Below are positions 50,978 to 60,037 of a DNA stretch of 64,000 nucleotides, piece by piece; within the stretch, counting starts at the first letter, position 1, and each line of letters opens with the position of its first letter. Source of the stretch: Salinisphaera dokdonensis (lineage in GTDB: Bacteria > Pseudomonadota > Gammaproteobacteria > Nevskiales > Salinisphaeraceae); NCBI RefSeq assembly GCF_040361215.1, contig NZ_APND01000003.1:62001-126000 (forward strand). Direction: 5' to 3'. Position numbers and translations under genes: made by a program. Under the pieces are notes generated by a model. It did not search any database, had not been told where the DNA came from, and worked only from the letters and a program-made list of their open reading frames with translations.

Positions 50978-52141
50978 CTACCGATTCTCGTTGAACAGTT
51001 CGCGGCCAATGAGCATGCGTCGGATTTCCGAAGTGCCGGCGCCGATCTCGTAGAGCTTGGCGTCGCGCCACAGGCGGCCGGTGGCGTATTCGTTGATATA
51101 GCCGTTACCGCCGAGCGCCTGGATCGCCTGGCCGGCCATCCAGGTCGCCTTTTCGGCGCTATAGAGAATCGCGCCGGCGGCGTCCTTGCGCGTGGTCTGG
51201 CCGCGATCGCAGGCACGCGCGACCGCGTAGACATACGCCCGACAGGCATTGAAGCCGACATACATGTCGGCCAGCTTGGACTGCATCAGCTGGAACTCGC
51301 CGATCGCCTGACCGAACTGCTTGCGCTCGTGCACATACGGCACGACCTCGTCTAGACAGGCCGCCATGATCCCAAGCGGGCCGCCGGAAAGCACCACGCG
51401 TTCATAGTCGAGGCCGGACATGAGCACGTTCACGCCGCGGCCGACTTCGCCGAGCACGTTCTCTTTCGGCACTTCGCAATCCTCGAAAACCAGCTCGCAG
51501 GTGTTGGAGCCGCGCATGCCCAGCTTGTCGAGCTTCTGCGCGGTCGAAAAACCCGGAAAGTCCTTTTCAATGATGAAGGCCGTGATGCCTTTCGAGCCGG
51601 CGTCCGGATCGGTCTTGGCATAGACGATCAGCGTGTCCGCATCCGGGCCGTTGGTGATCCACATCTTGTTGCCGTTGAGCACATAACGGTCGTCGCGCGC
51701 CTCGGCGCGCAGCTTCATGCTCACGACATCCGACCCCGCACCGGGCTCCGACATGGCGAGTGCACCGATATGCTCACCGGAGACGAGCTTCGGCAGGTAC
51801 TTGTCCTTCTGTGCGTCGCTGGCGTTGCGCCGCAGCTGGTTGATGCACAGATTGGAATGCGCGCCGTACGACAGGCCCACCGAGGCCGAGGCGCGCGAGA
51901 TCTCTTCCATCGCCACGACATGCGCCAGATAACCCAGCCCGGTGCCGCCATAGGCCTCGTCGACCGTCAGCCCGAGCAGGCCGATATCGCCGAACTGGGG
52001 CCAGAGCTCGTTGGGGAAGACGTTGTCCTGGTCGATCAGCGCGGCGCGCGGAGCGATCTCGTTGCCTGCGAATTGACGGGCCAGCTCACGCAACTGGTCG
52101 ACATCTTCGCCCAGTCCGAAATCCATTGATGCCAGATCCAT
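50978..52141 (-). CDS. liuA: Isovaleryl-CoA dehydrogenase
   Basis: 387 residues. Acyl-CoA dehydrogenase motifs: GLLGLTVDEAYGGTGLGYLA, ALAMSEPGAGSDVVSMKLRA (about 132-151), GNKMWITNGPDADTLIVYAK, and the IVD-type catalytic Glu in NVLMSGLDYERVVLSGGPLG (about 243-262), a position that separates isovaleryl-CoA dehydrogenases from other members. C-terminal FAD segment: QAIQALGGNGYINEYATGRL. Oxidises isovaleryl-CoA to 3-methylcrotonyl-CoA, first step of the operon's pathway. First gene after a promoter region with an inverted repeat shared with the TetR gene. Confidence 0.92.
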   Translation of the reverse strand: MDLASMDFGLGEDVDQLRELARQFAGNEIAPRAALIDQDNVFPNELWPQFGDIGLLGLTVDEAYGGTGLGYLAHVVAMEEISRASASVGLSYGAHSNLCINQLRRNASDAQKDKYLPKLVSGEHIGALAMSEPGAGSDVVSMKLRAEARDDRYVLNGNKMWITNGPDADTLIVYAKTDPDAGSKGITAFIIEKDFPGFSTAQKLDKLGMRGSNTCELVFEDCEVPKENVLGEVGRGVNVLMSGLDYERVVLSGGPLGIMAACLDEVVPYVHERKQFGQAIGEFQLMQSKLADMYVGFNACRAYVYAVARACDRGQTTRKDAAGAILYSAEKATWMAGQAIQALGGNGYINEYATGRLWRDAKLYEIGAGTSEIRRMLIGRELFNENR

Positions 52142-52262
52142 GACTGCTTCTCCCCGCCTTTGATTTATCCGCCGATCTTTCCTGTATGAGCGTCCGCCTA
52201 CTGCACCCTGACCTAGTCACGCACGCAGATCGGTGGAGTTCACTTCGAGGATGCAACATACT

Positions 52263-52303
52263 TAAGTGAATCCGGATTCGCAAAACAAATCACAATTCAC
52301 TTA
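52263..52303. promoter_or_regulatory. TetR operator between liuA and the tetR gene
   Basis: Perfect 9-bp inverted repeat TAAGTGAAT (52263-52271) and ATTCACTTA (52295-52303), the right arm touching the tetR start codon. A further half-like GTTCACTT lies nearby at about 52234. The position allows control of both divergent genes. Confidence 0.65.
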
Positions 52304-52911
52304 TGGCCTATCAGCGTTCCCCGCTCATGGAAGAGCGGCTTGCCGACAATCGCGCCCGCATCATGCGCGCGACACGCCAATTGATCGCCGCCGGCGGCTT
52401 CCGCGAGGTCTCGATCACGGCAGTCGCTCGCGCGGTGGGATTGTCGACCGGCGCGATCTATCGCTACTTCCCGTCCAAGTCCGAACTCTATGTACAGGCG
52501 CTGGTGGACGCAGTCGATCACGAGGTCGCAGTACTGCGTGAAATTGTTGATACGGACGATCCCGCCACCGATCGCCTGCGAGCCGCCATCCGGTCTTTCA
52601 CCAGCCGCGCGCTCAAGGGCCCGCACCTGGCCTATGCCTTCATTGCAGAGCCGATTGACGCCGAGGTAGATGCCGGACGCATCGTTTGCCGAGAGCGCTT
52701 CGGGGAGGTATTCAAGGATGTGCTGCGCGACGGTATCGCCGCCGGCGAATTCCCCGATCAGTCGGTAGACGTGGGCGCCGCCTGCCTGGTCGGCGCCTTC
52801 ACCGAAGCGCTGGTACGGCCGGTGGCGGCTACCGAGAAAACTGCGGACGCGGAACGGCTGGTCGATGCCATTACCGGGTTCTGTTTCCGCGCGGTCGTTG
52901 GACGCACCTGA
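52303..52911 (+). CDS. TetR family transcriptional regulator of the liu operon
   Basis: 202 residues. Helix-turn-helix: RQLIAAGGFREVSITAVARAVGLSTGAIYRYFPSKSELY spans about 26-64 with the GAIYRYFPSK recognition-helix hallmark. The C-terminal ligand domain is all helical (LRAAIRSFTSRALKGPHLAY, IVCRERFGEVFKDVLRDGIA). It is divergent from liuA with a 161-base gap, so it probably represses the operon until an acyl-CoA appears. Classical gammaproteobacterial liu operons use a MerR-type LiuR; TetR-type control is known from other lineages. Confidence 0.88.
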   Translation: MAYQRSPLMEERLADNRARIMRATRQLIAAGGFREVSITAVARAVGLSTGAIYRYFPSKSELYVQALVDAVDHEVAVLREIVDTDDPATDRLRAAIRSFTSRALKGPHLAYAFIAEPIDAEVDAGRIVCRERFGEVFKDVLRDGIAAGEFPDQSVDVGAACLVGAFTEALVRPVAATEKTADAERLVDAITGFCFRAVVGRT

Positions 52912-53179
52912 ACGGCGCATACGTAAGAAACGCCCTTCGCGGCCCTCGCTGACTGATCGCGCCTGACCAGCTATTAACTAGCGTTAGAGAGGAAGACGCC
53001 CGAACAAGTCCGGCACAAAGAAGGCCTGGGTGAGAGCTTTCTCTTCGCCTGCTGAAGCCAGGAAGATGATTCGACGGATACGACGCCTCCGCCGGGGTCG
53101 CACAGCGGACACTGGACGATTCAGCCACTCAACCGGCTGTAGAACCATTTCTATCTATCGGGCTCGCGCCTGAAACCTC

Positions 53180-53241
53180 CAGACAAAAAAAAGCCCATCT
53201 GATGATGAGCCTCTTTCTTTGCAGGGGGCGCCCGGGAAGAT
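53180..53241 (-). repeat. Remnant copy of tRNA-Arg 3' end plus terminator
   Basis: Nearly identical over about 62 bases to 53356-53418. It carries a hairpin with loop ATCA and an eight-T run on the minus strand (53185-53210), then the last part of the acceptor/T-arm of the tRNA (GCGCCCGGGAAGA), where similarity stops abruptly. Either a decayed tandem tRNA-Arg (E. coli has four at this locus) or an att-like scar of an integrative element. Confidence 0.7.
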
Positions 53242-53361
53242 CACTCGCGGCTACGCCGCTCGCCCTTCGGGCCGGTGCGACTGCGTCGCCCCGTTCAACC
53301 ACGCTGCGCGCGGTTGTCGAACGATTATCATCTGTCGGGATTTCGAATAAATCGTCAGACA

Positions 53362-53389
53362 CAAAAAAGGCCCATCTGATGATGAGCCT
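53362..53389 (-). terminator. Terminator of the tRNA-Ser / tRNA-Arg transcript
   Basis: Minus strand hairpin GGCTCATC-ATCA-GATGGGCC (53388 to 53369, one G-U pair) followed by six T (53368-53363), starting 12 bases after the tRNA-Arg CCA end. Confidence 0.85.
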
Positions 53390-53400
53390 TCTTCTTTGCA

Positions 53401-53477
53401 TGGTGCGCCCGGGAAGATTCGAACTCCCGACCTTGCGGTTCGTAGCCGCACGCTCTATCCAACTGAGCTACGGGCGC
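53401..53477 (-). tRNA. tRNA-Arg (anticodon ACG)
   Basis: 77 bases with encoded CCA. Acceptor GCGCCCG pairs with CGGGCGC; D-arm AGCTCAGTTGGATAGAGC; anticodon stem TGCGG/CCGCA with loop CTACGAA (ACG, first base becomes inosine); T-loop TTCGAAT. Same gene type and position as E. coli argVYZQ behind csrA and serV. Confidence 0.95.
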
Positions 53478-53492
53478 TTTGACTAGTTGTCA

Positions 53493-53585
53493 TGGCGGAG
53501 AGGGAGGGATTCGAACCCTCGAAGAGGCTATAAACCCCTTACTCCCTTAGCAGGGGAGCGCCTTCAGCCACTCGGCCACCTCTCC
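53493..53585 (-). tRNA. tRNA-Ser (anticodon GCT)
   Basis: 93 bases with encoded CCA and a long variable arm. Acceptor GGAGAGG pairs with CCTCTCC; anticodon stem CTCCC/GGGAG with loop CTGCTAA (GCT). Equivalent to E. coli serV. Transcribed together with tRNA-Arg, 15 bases downstream. Confidence 0.95.
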
Positions 53586-53750
53586 TGAAATTCGTTGTCC
53601 TTATCGAACGCAACCGCCGTTCACTAGAGCCGTTTGCGTCGACTGTTCGAACAAACCGACTTACTGAAGTAGCGGCCTTGCGAGAACGAACGTGCATTCG
53701 TTCAAGGCCGCGAATAATACCGGTGTAACCGGCGCGGGTAAACCCCTTGT

Positions 53751-53936
53751 CTACTTTTGATTTGTACCGGTTTCCGAATCATCCTCGGGGGTCGCTGCGT
53801 CCACAGCCTCGATACGCACGTCGCGCGGCGCCTCGACACCGATGCGCACCGTCTGCCCATCGGTATCGAGAACACGCACTTCAATCTCGTCGCCGAGTTG
53901 CAGCGCTTCGCCTGCGCGCCGTTCGTAGACGAGCAC
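53751..53936 (-). CDS. csrA: CsrA-like RNA-binding regulator, divergent
   Basis: 61 residues from a GTG start (53936), same length as E. coli CsrA and in its conserved place after alaS/lysC and before tRNA-Ser. The core aligns without gaps: RRAGEALQLGDEIEVRVL (6-23) and QTVRIGVEAPRDV (28-40) match RRxGExLxIGDEVxVxVL and QVRIGVxAPKxV. Two positions differ: Leu4 of beta strand 1 is Tyr, and His43-Arg44 of beta strand 5, the main RNA-contact Arg in E. coli CsrA, are Glu-Ala (RIEAVDAAT). The tail is acidic (PEDDSETG). RNA binding may be altered or lost; a standard CsrA may be encoded elsewhere. It normally regulates carbon flow, motility and biofilm by blocking translation. Confidence 0.8.
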   Translation of the reverse strand: MLVYERRAGEALQLGDEIEVRVLDTDGQTVRIGVEAPRDVRIEAVDAATPEDDSETGTNQK

Positions 53937-53945
53937 GACCTGGCC

Positions 53946-55220
53946 TTAGCCCTGGTCTGCCGACGGCGTGAGCTCGCTTTCGACCTTCTTCGGCTCTTCG
54001 TCGAGTTCGAATTCGTCGTGCAGCGCGCGTACCGCGAGTTCGAGATACTTGGTCTCGATCACGATCGAGATCTTGATCTCTGTGGTCGAGATCATGCGCA
54101 CGTTGATGTTCTCGTTCGCCAGCACCTTGAACATGCGCGCGGCGACGTTCGCATGCGAGCGCATGCCCACGCCCACGAGCGACACCTTGGCGATGCCGGC
54201 CTGGCCGGAAACGTCGCGCGCCCCCAGATCCTTGGCGGACTTCTCCAGCAGCTCCTTGGCCGCATCGAAGTCACGGGTATGCACGGTGAAGGTGAAGTCT
54301 GTCAGCGTGAAATCGCTGCTCGAATCGCCCGAGACGTTCTGCAGGATCATGTCGACTTCGATGTTGTTCTCGCCGATCGGGCCGAGCAGCGCATAGGCAA
54401 TGCCGGGACGGTCGGGCACGCCGAGCACGGTGAGCTGGGCTTCGTCCTTGGTAAAGGCGATACCGGAAATGATCGGTTCTTCCACTTGATTCTCCAATGT
54501 AATGAGCGTGCCGGGGCCGTCGTCGAAGGTGGACAGTACGCGCAGCGGCACGCCGTACTTGCCGGCGAATTCCACGGCGCGTATCTGCAGCACCTTGGAG
54601 CCGAGACTGGCCATCTCCAGCATTTCCTCGAAGGTGATCTGTTCCAGACGCCGCGCACCCGAAACCACGCGCGGATCAGTCGTATACACGCCGTCCACGT
54701 CCGTATAGATCTGGCATTCATCGGCGCCGAGCGCGGCCGCAAGCGCCACCGCCGTGGTGTCCGAGCCGCCGCGACCGAGTGTCGAGATCTCGTTGTTCTC
54801 GGTCACGCCCTGAAAACCGGCCACTACCGTTACGTCGCCATCGTCCAGCGCGCTGCGCAGATTTTCCGGGTCGATGCTCTGGATACGTGCCTTGCCGTGC
54901 GAATCGTCAGAGACGATCGGAACCTGCCAGCCCGTGAACGAACGTGCGGATACGCCGGCGTGGCGCAGCGCCATCGACAGCAGCGAGATGGTGACCTGCT
55001 CGCCGGTGGACAGCAGCACGTCCATCTCACGTGCGATCGGGCGGCTTTCGAGTTCGTCCGCCAACCCCTGCAGGCGATCGGTCTCGCCGCCCATCGCGGA
55101 GACCACGACGACGACCTGGTCGCCGTTATCGCGGTAGCCCTTGATCTTCTGGGCGATGCGTTTGATCTTGTCGACCGTGCCGACGGAAGAGCCGCCGTAT
55201 TTCTGGACAATCAATGCCAT
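53946..55220 (-). CDS. lysC: Aspartate kinase (aspartokinase)
   Basis: 424 residues, monofunctional. Kinase domain about 1-260: VQKYGGSSVGTVDKIKRIAQ (4-23), VVVVSAMGGETDRLQGLADE, LSTGEQVTISLLSMALRHAG, and GRGGSDTTAVALAAALGADE (about 151-170). Two C-terminal ACT domains (about 270-410) with LTVLGVPDRPGIAYALLGPI and VSLVGVGMRSHANVAARMFK, the binding sites for feedback inhibitors lysine and threonine. It phosphorylates aspartate, opening the lysine, threonine, methionine and diaminopimelate routes. It lies between alaS and csrA, an order seen in many gammaproteobacteria other than enterics. Confidence 0.95.
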   Translation of the reverse strand: MALIVQKYGGSSVGTVDKIKRIAQKIKGYRDNGDQVVVVVSAMGGETDRLQGLADELESRPIAREMDVLLSTGEQVTISLLSMALRHAGVSARSFTGWQVPIVSDDSHGKARIQSIDPENLRSALDDGDVTVVAGFQGVTENNEISTLGRGGSDTTAVALAAALGADECQIYTDVDGVYTTDPRVVSGARRLEQITFEEMLEMASLGSKVLQIRAVEFAGKYGVPLRVLSTFDDGPGTLITLENQVEEPIISGIAFTKDEAQLTVLGVPDRPGIAYALLGPIGENNIEVDMILQNVSGDSSSDFTLTDFTFTVHTRDFDAAKELLEKSAKDLGARDVSGQAGIAKVSLVGVGMRSHANVAARMFKVLANENINVRMISTTEIKISIVIETKYLELAVRALHDEFELDEEPKKVESELTPSADQG

Positions 55221-55303
55221 GGAATATCGTCTTCCTTGCCGGGCACGGGGTCGCGCGCCCTGGGTGAAAATTCGATTGTACTAATATCTGCGCGCGGCGC
55301 CCG

Positions 55304-57910
55304 CTAATCGACGCTGCGCTGTTCGACCCAAGCGTAGACACTTTCCAGTGCCTCATCGAGTTTGCCGGCATCGCTGCCGCCGGCTTGCGCCATGTCCGGC
55401 CGACCGCCGCCCTTGCCGCCGACCTGCTCGGCAACGAAGTTGATCAGTTCGCCTGCCGGCAGCGTCTTGCTCTGGCCCTTGGCCACGCCGGCAATCAGCG
55501 CGACCTTGCCTTCGGCCGCCGCGCCGAGCACGACGACTGCGTTATCGAGCTTGTTCTTGAGCGCATCGACAGTATCGCGCAGAACCTTGCGATCGGCGCC
55601 GTCCATGCGTTTGACCACGACTTGCGCCCCGCCAATCTCGCGTGCGCTATCGACCAGGTCGTCGCCCTGGCTGGCGGCGAGCTTCTGGTTCGCCTGATCG
55701 AGCTGTCTCTCCAGACCTGCGACGCGCTCGAGCATGCGATCGAGCTTGTCTTCGAGTTCGGCCGGCGATGCCTTCAGGCGTGAGGCCACGCGAATCTCGC
55801 GGGCCGACGCGTCCTGCACCCACTTGAGCGCATGGTCGCCGGTCACGGCTTCCAGACGCCGAACACCGGCCGCCACACCGCGCTCCTCGGTGACCTTGAT
55901 CAGGCCGATCGCGCCGCTGGCCGGGGCGTGGGTACCGCCGCACAGCTCGACCGAGTAGTCGCCGAAGCGCACTACACGCACCTCGTCGCCGTATTTCTCG
56001 CCGAAGAACGCCAGCGCGCCCTCGGCGATCGCCTCGTCGTAGCTGCGGGTGTAGAACTCGCCCTGGATGTTTTCGCGCACACGGGCATTCACCTGGGCTT
56101 CGATATCGGCCAGGTTTTCAGGCGTGACCGACTCGTAATGCGCGAAATCGAAGCGCAGCCGATCGGGCGCAACCATGGAACCCTTCTGGCGCACATGCGT
56201 GCCCAGCGTCTCGCGCAGCGCGGCGTGCAGCAGATGGGTCGCCGTGTGATTGAGCTCGATCGCCCTGCGGCGTTCGAGATCGACACGGGCGTCCACGGCC
56301 TGCTTCGCTGCGAACTCGCCGTTCTCGACACGCCCGAAGTGCAGGAACACGCCGTTCTGTTTCTGGGTATCGGTAACCACGAAACAGGCACCGTCGGCCT
56401 CGATCACGCCGAGGTCGCCGAGCTGACCGCCGGATTCGCCGTAGAACGGCGTGCGATCGAGAACGAGCACGCCCTCGTCACCGGCTGCGAGCCGGTCCAC
56501 TGGCTGCTCGTTCTGGATCGTGCTGAGCACGGTCGCTGAGCCGCTGGTTTCGGTGTAACCGATGAATTCGGTCGGCTCGTCGATCTCGAGCTTGGCGTGG
56601 TAGTCGGCGCCGAACTGGCTGGCTGCGCGGGCACGCTCGCGCTGGGCGCTCATGGCCGCGTCGAAACCGCGGGTATCCAGCGTCAGCTCACGCTCGCGGG
56701 CCACGTCGTTGGTCAGGTCGACCGGAAAACCATAGGTGTCATAGAGCTTGAACACGGTTTCGCCGGGGATCTCGGTGCCGCTCATCTCGCTGATGGCATC
56801 CTCGAGAATACGCAGGCCCTGGGCCAGCGTGAGCGCGAAACGCTCTTCTTCCTGCTCCACCACGCGCTCGATCTGCGCCTGCGAATCGGCCAATTCCGGA
56901 AAGGCCTCGCCCATGAGTTCGACCAGCGGGGCGACCAGTTTGTAGAAGAAGGTGCCCGTCGCGCCCAGCTTGTGGCCGTGACGAATCGCACGCCGCATGA
57001 TCCGGCGCAGCACGTAGCCACGGCCTTCGTTCGCCGGCATCACGCCGTCGGTGATCAGGAATGCGGTCGCGCGAATATGATCGGCCACGACCTTGAGCGA
57101 CGCATGGTCGGAATCGGCCGGGATGCCGATCGCATCGGCCGTGGCTGCCATCAACTTCTTGAAGACGTCGATCTGGTAGTTGTCGTGGGTGCCCTGCATG
57201 ACCGCTGCAACGCGCTCCAGGCCCATGCCGGTGTCGATGGACGGGCTGGGCAGATCGACCATGGTGCCGTCGGGCTGGCGGTCGTACTGCATGAACACGA
57301 GGTTCCAGATTTCGACAAAGCGATCGCCGTCCTCTTCCGGCGTGCCGGGCGGTCCGCCGTTGATATGGTCGCCGTGGTCGTAGAAGATTTCGGAACAGGG
57401 ACCGCAGGGGCCCGTGTCGCCCATCTGCCAGAAGTTGTCCTTGGCGCCGATACGCGAAAAGCTGTCTTCCGACACGCCGATCTCGTCGAGCCAGATACGT
57501 GCGGCTTCCTCGTCTTCCTCGTAGACCGTCACCCACAGCTTTTCCGCGGGCAGTCCCAGTTCCACGGTGAGGAATTCCCACGCGAACTGAATGGCCTCGC
57601 GCTTGAAATAGTCACCGAAGCTGAAGTTGCCCAGCATCTCGAAGAAGGTGTGATGACGCGCGGTATAGCCGACGTTCTCGAGATCGTTGTGCTTGCCGCC
57701 GGCGCGTACGCAGCGCTGCGAAGACACGGCACGGCTGTAGTCACGCTTGTCGCGGCCGAGGAATACGTCCTTGAACGGCACCATGCCGGCGTTGGTGAAC
57801 AACAGGGTTGGATCTGACGCGGGCACGAGGCTGCTCGAAGCAACAAACCGATGCTTGTGACGTTCGAAATATTCGACGAAACGCGCGCGCAACGCGTTGG
57901 TGGACATCAT
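55304..57910 (-). CDS. alaS: Alanyl-tRNA synthetase
   Basis: 868 residues, normal length. Catalytic class II core from the N-terminus (RARFVEYFERHKHRFVASSS, LLFTNAGMVPFKDVFLGRDK, EMLGNFSFGDYFKREAI), editing domain with the zinc motif HTATHLLHAALRE (about 563-575) and CGGTHAPASG (about 667), and the C-Ala domain with coiled coil (LEDKLDRMLERVAGLERQLD) and the Gly-rich GGKGGGRPDMAQAGG near the end. It charges tRNA-Ala and edits mischarged Ser and Gly. Two ATG codons lie side by side (57910 and 57907). Standard position downstream of recA-recX. Confidence 0.97.
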   Translation of the reverse strand: MMSTNALRARFVEYFERHKHRFVASSSLVPASDPTLLFTNAGMVPFKDVFLGRDKRDYSRAVSSQRCVRAGGKHNDLENVGYTARHHTFFEMLGNFSFGDYFKREAIQFAWEFLTVELGLPAEKLWVTVYEEDEEAARIWLDEIGVSEDSFSRIGAKDNFWQMGDTGPCGPCSEIFYDHGDHINGGPPGTPEEDGDRFVEIWNLVFMQYDRQPDGTMVDLPSPSIDTGMGLERVAAVMQGTHDNYQIDVFKKLMAATADAIGIPADSDHASLKVVADHIRATAFLITDGVMPANEGRGYVLRRIMRRAIRHGHKLGATGTFFYKLVAPLVELMGEAFPELADSQAQIERVVEQEEERFALTLAQGLRILEDAISEMSGTEIPGETVFKLYDTYGFPVDLTNDVARERELTLDTRGFDAAMSAQRERARAASQFGADYHAKLEIDEPTEFIGYTETSGSATVLSTIQNEQPVDRLAAGDEGVLVLDRTPFYGESGGQLGDLGVIEADGACFVVTDTQKQNGVFLHFGRVENGEFAAKQAVDARVDLERRRAIELNHTATHLLHAALRETLGTHVRQKGSMVAPDRLRFDFAHYESVTPENLADIEAQVNARVRENIQGEFYTRSYDEAIAEGALAFFGEKYGDEVRVVRFGDYSVELCGGTHAPASGAIGLIKVTEERGVAAGVRRLEAVTGDHALKWVQDASAREIRVASRLKASPAELEDKLDRMLERVAGLERQLDQANQKLAASQGDDLVDSAREIGGAQVVVKRMDGADRKVLRDTVDALKNKLDNAVVVLGAAAEGKVALIAGVAKGQSKTLPAGELINFVAEQVGGKGGGRPDMAQAGGSDAGKLDEALESVYAWVEQRSVD

Positions 57911-58001
57911 GGGCGGGCGCCTCTTCTACAAAATCAGCGTGGGGCAAATAGCCCGCTAGTCTAGCAGAGCACCCGCGCCGGCCCTACCGCATTCGGCGCG
58001 C

Positions 58002-58301
58002 CTATTCACGTCCTGCATGAACGCTGTCGATCTTGTCCTGATTGCTCTGCGCGCGATCGGTGCGGCTGCCGACCTTGATGGTCGTGAACACGCGGGGTGC
58101 GCCCAGGTCGTGGATGGTTTCGTGGCATTCCCGGAAGGCAGCGAATACGTCGTCCCACTCGCCTTCGACGTTGGTGCCGTAGGCATGCAGCACGGGATTG
58201 AGTCCCGCCGCTTCCAGGATCGGCCGGCAGGCCGCGACATAGCGCGAGACCGATACGCCCACGCCCATGGGTATGACACAGATTTCGGCGGTGACTTTCA
58301 T
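58002..58301 (-). CDS. Thiamine-binding protein of the MTH1187/YkoF type
   Basis: 99 residues. Start at 58301 fixed by GGAG 7 bases upstream; in-frame ATGs at 58313 and 58322 are less well placed. The whole protein is the small ferredoxin-like MTH1187 domain: VTAEICVIPMGVGVSVSRYV, LHAYGTNVEGEWDDVFAAFR (about 41-60) and GAPRVFTTIKVGSRTDRAQS (about 68-87). Homologues form tetramers that bind thiamine. Cytoplasmic; role uncertain, perhaps thiamine storage or salvage. It lies between recX and alaS, an insertion relative to E. coli. Confidence 0.85.
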   Translation of the reverse strand: MKVTAEICVIPMGVGVSVSRYVAACRPILEAAGLNPVLHAYGTNVEGEWDDVFAAFRECHETIHDLGAPRVFTTIKVGSRTDRAQSNQDKIDSVHAGRE

Positions 58302-58353
58302 GGGCAACTCCATGCGGGACATACCTGCATCTTCCGACGTCGCGTAGCCGCTA

Positions 58354-58836
58354 TCAATCCTCGAACGCGGCCTGCAATGCGTCGCCATCGAAACCGCGCC
58401 GCTGCAGAAACCGCATCTGTTTTGCCTTCGCGGGGAAATCGGCGGGCATTTCGTCACCGAAGCGTTTGCGCCGCACCGCCTCCGCGAGCGCGTGCCAGTC
58501 CACCTCGGCATCTTCCAACGCACGGTCGATCTCGAAATCGGAGACCTTGACCGCGGTGAGGTCGGCACGGATACGTATCGGACCGATACCGCGCGCAGCG
58601 CGCGAGGCCACCATGGCGTCTGCATAGCGGCTCTCAGATAAAAGCCCGTCGTCGATCAGCTCATCGAGAACGGTCGCGATCGTGTCTCGATCGTGATCAC
58701 GCTTGGCGAGCTTGATCGCCAGTTCAGCCGGCGCATGTTCGCGGCGGGCAAGGAAGTCCATCGCCCGCTTGCGGATAGCGAGCCGCTCGGCGTCTGGGTC
58801 GAGCGGCTCGACTTCGGTCGAATCGTCGTCGATCAT
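58354..58836 (-). CDS. recX: RecA regulator RecX
   Basis: 160 residues, typical length. Three helical RecX repeats: AMDFLARREHAPAELAIKLA (about 25-44), VLDELIDDGLLSESRYADAM with VASRAARGIGPIRIRADLTA (about 56-95), and FPAKAKQMRFLQRRGFDGDA. An acidic N-terminal tail precedes them. RecX binds the RecA filament groove and limits its activity. Starts 29 bases after the recA stop, so cotranscribed. Confidence 0.93.
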   Translation of the reverse strand: MIDDDSTEVEPLDPDAERLAIRKRAMDFLARREHAPAELAIKLAKRDHDRDTIATVLDELIDDGLLSESRYADAMVASRAARGIGPIRIRADLTAVKVSDFEIDRALEDAEVDWHALAEAVRRKRFGDEMPADFPAKAKQMRFLQRRGFDGDALQAAFED

Positions 58837-58865
58837 CCGACAGTGGGCGCGGGCGGCAGAACCGT

Positions 58866-59954
<1,089 letters not shown>

Positions 59955-60037
59955 AATTCTCGTCACTTTTCATGGGGATACGGTCGCCATTCCGAGTGGC
60001 GCCCGGTATCGAAATCGGGCCATCGGCGGCCATTATT

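Larger units (their letters stand above)
52912..53400. other. Intergenic region with a duplicated tRNA-Arg tail and terminator
   Basis: About 490 bases without a supported gene. 52912-53179 holds nothing recognisable. 53180-53241 is a near-copy of 53356-53418, which comprises the terminator and 3' end of the tRNA-Arg gene. The 115 bases between the two copies are GC-rich and unrelated to a tRNA body. Confidence 0.6.

Noticed and set aside
59955..60037. Expected LexA box before recA
   Set aside because: No CTGT-N8-ACAG pattern could be found; LexA may recognise a different motif in this lineage or the promoter may lie further upstream.
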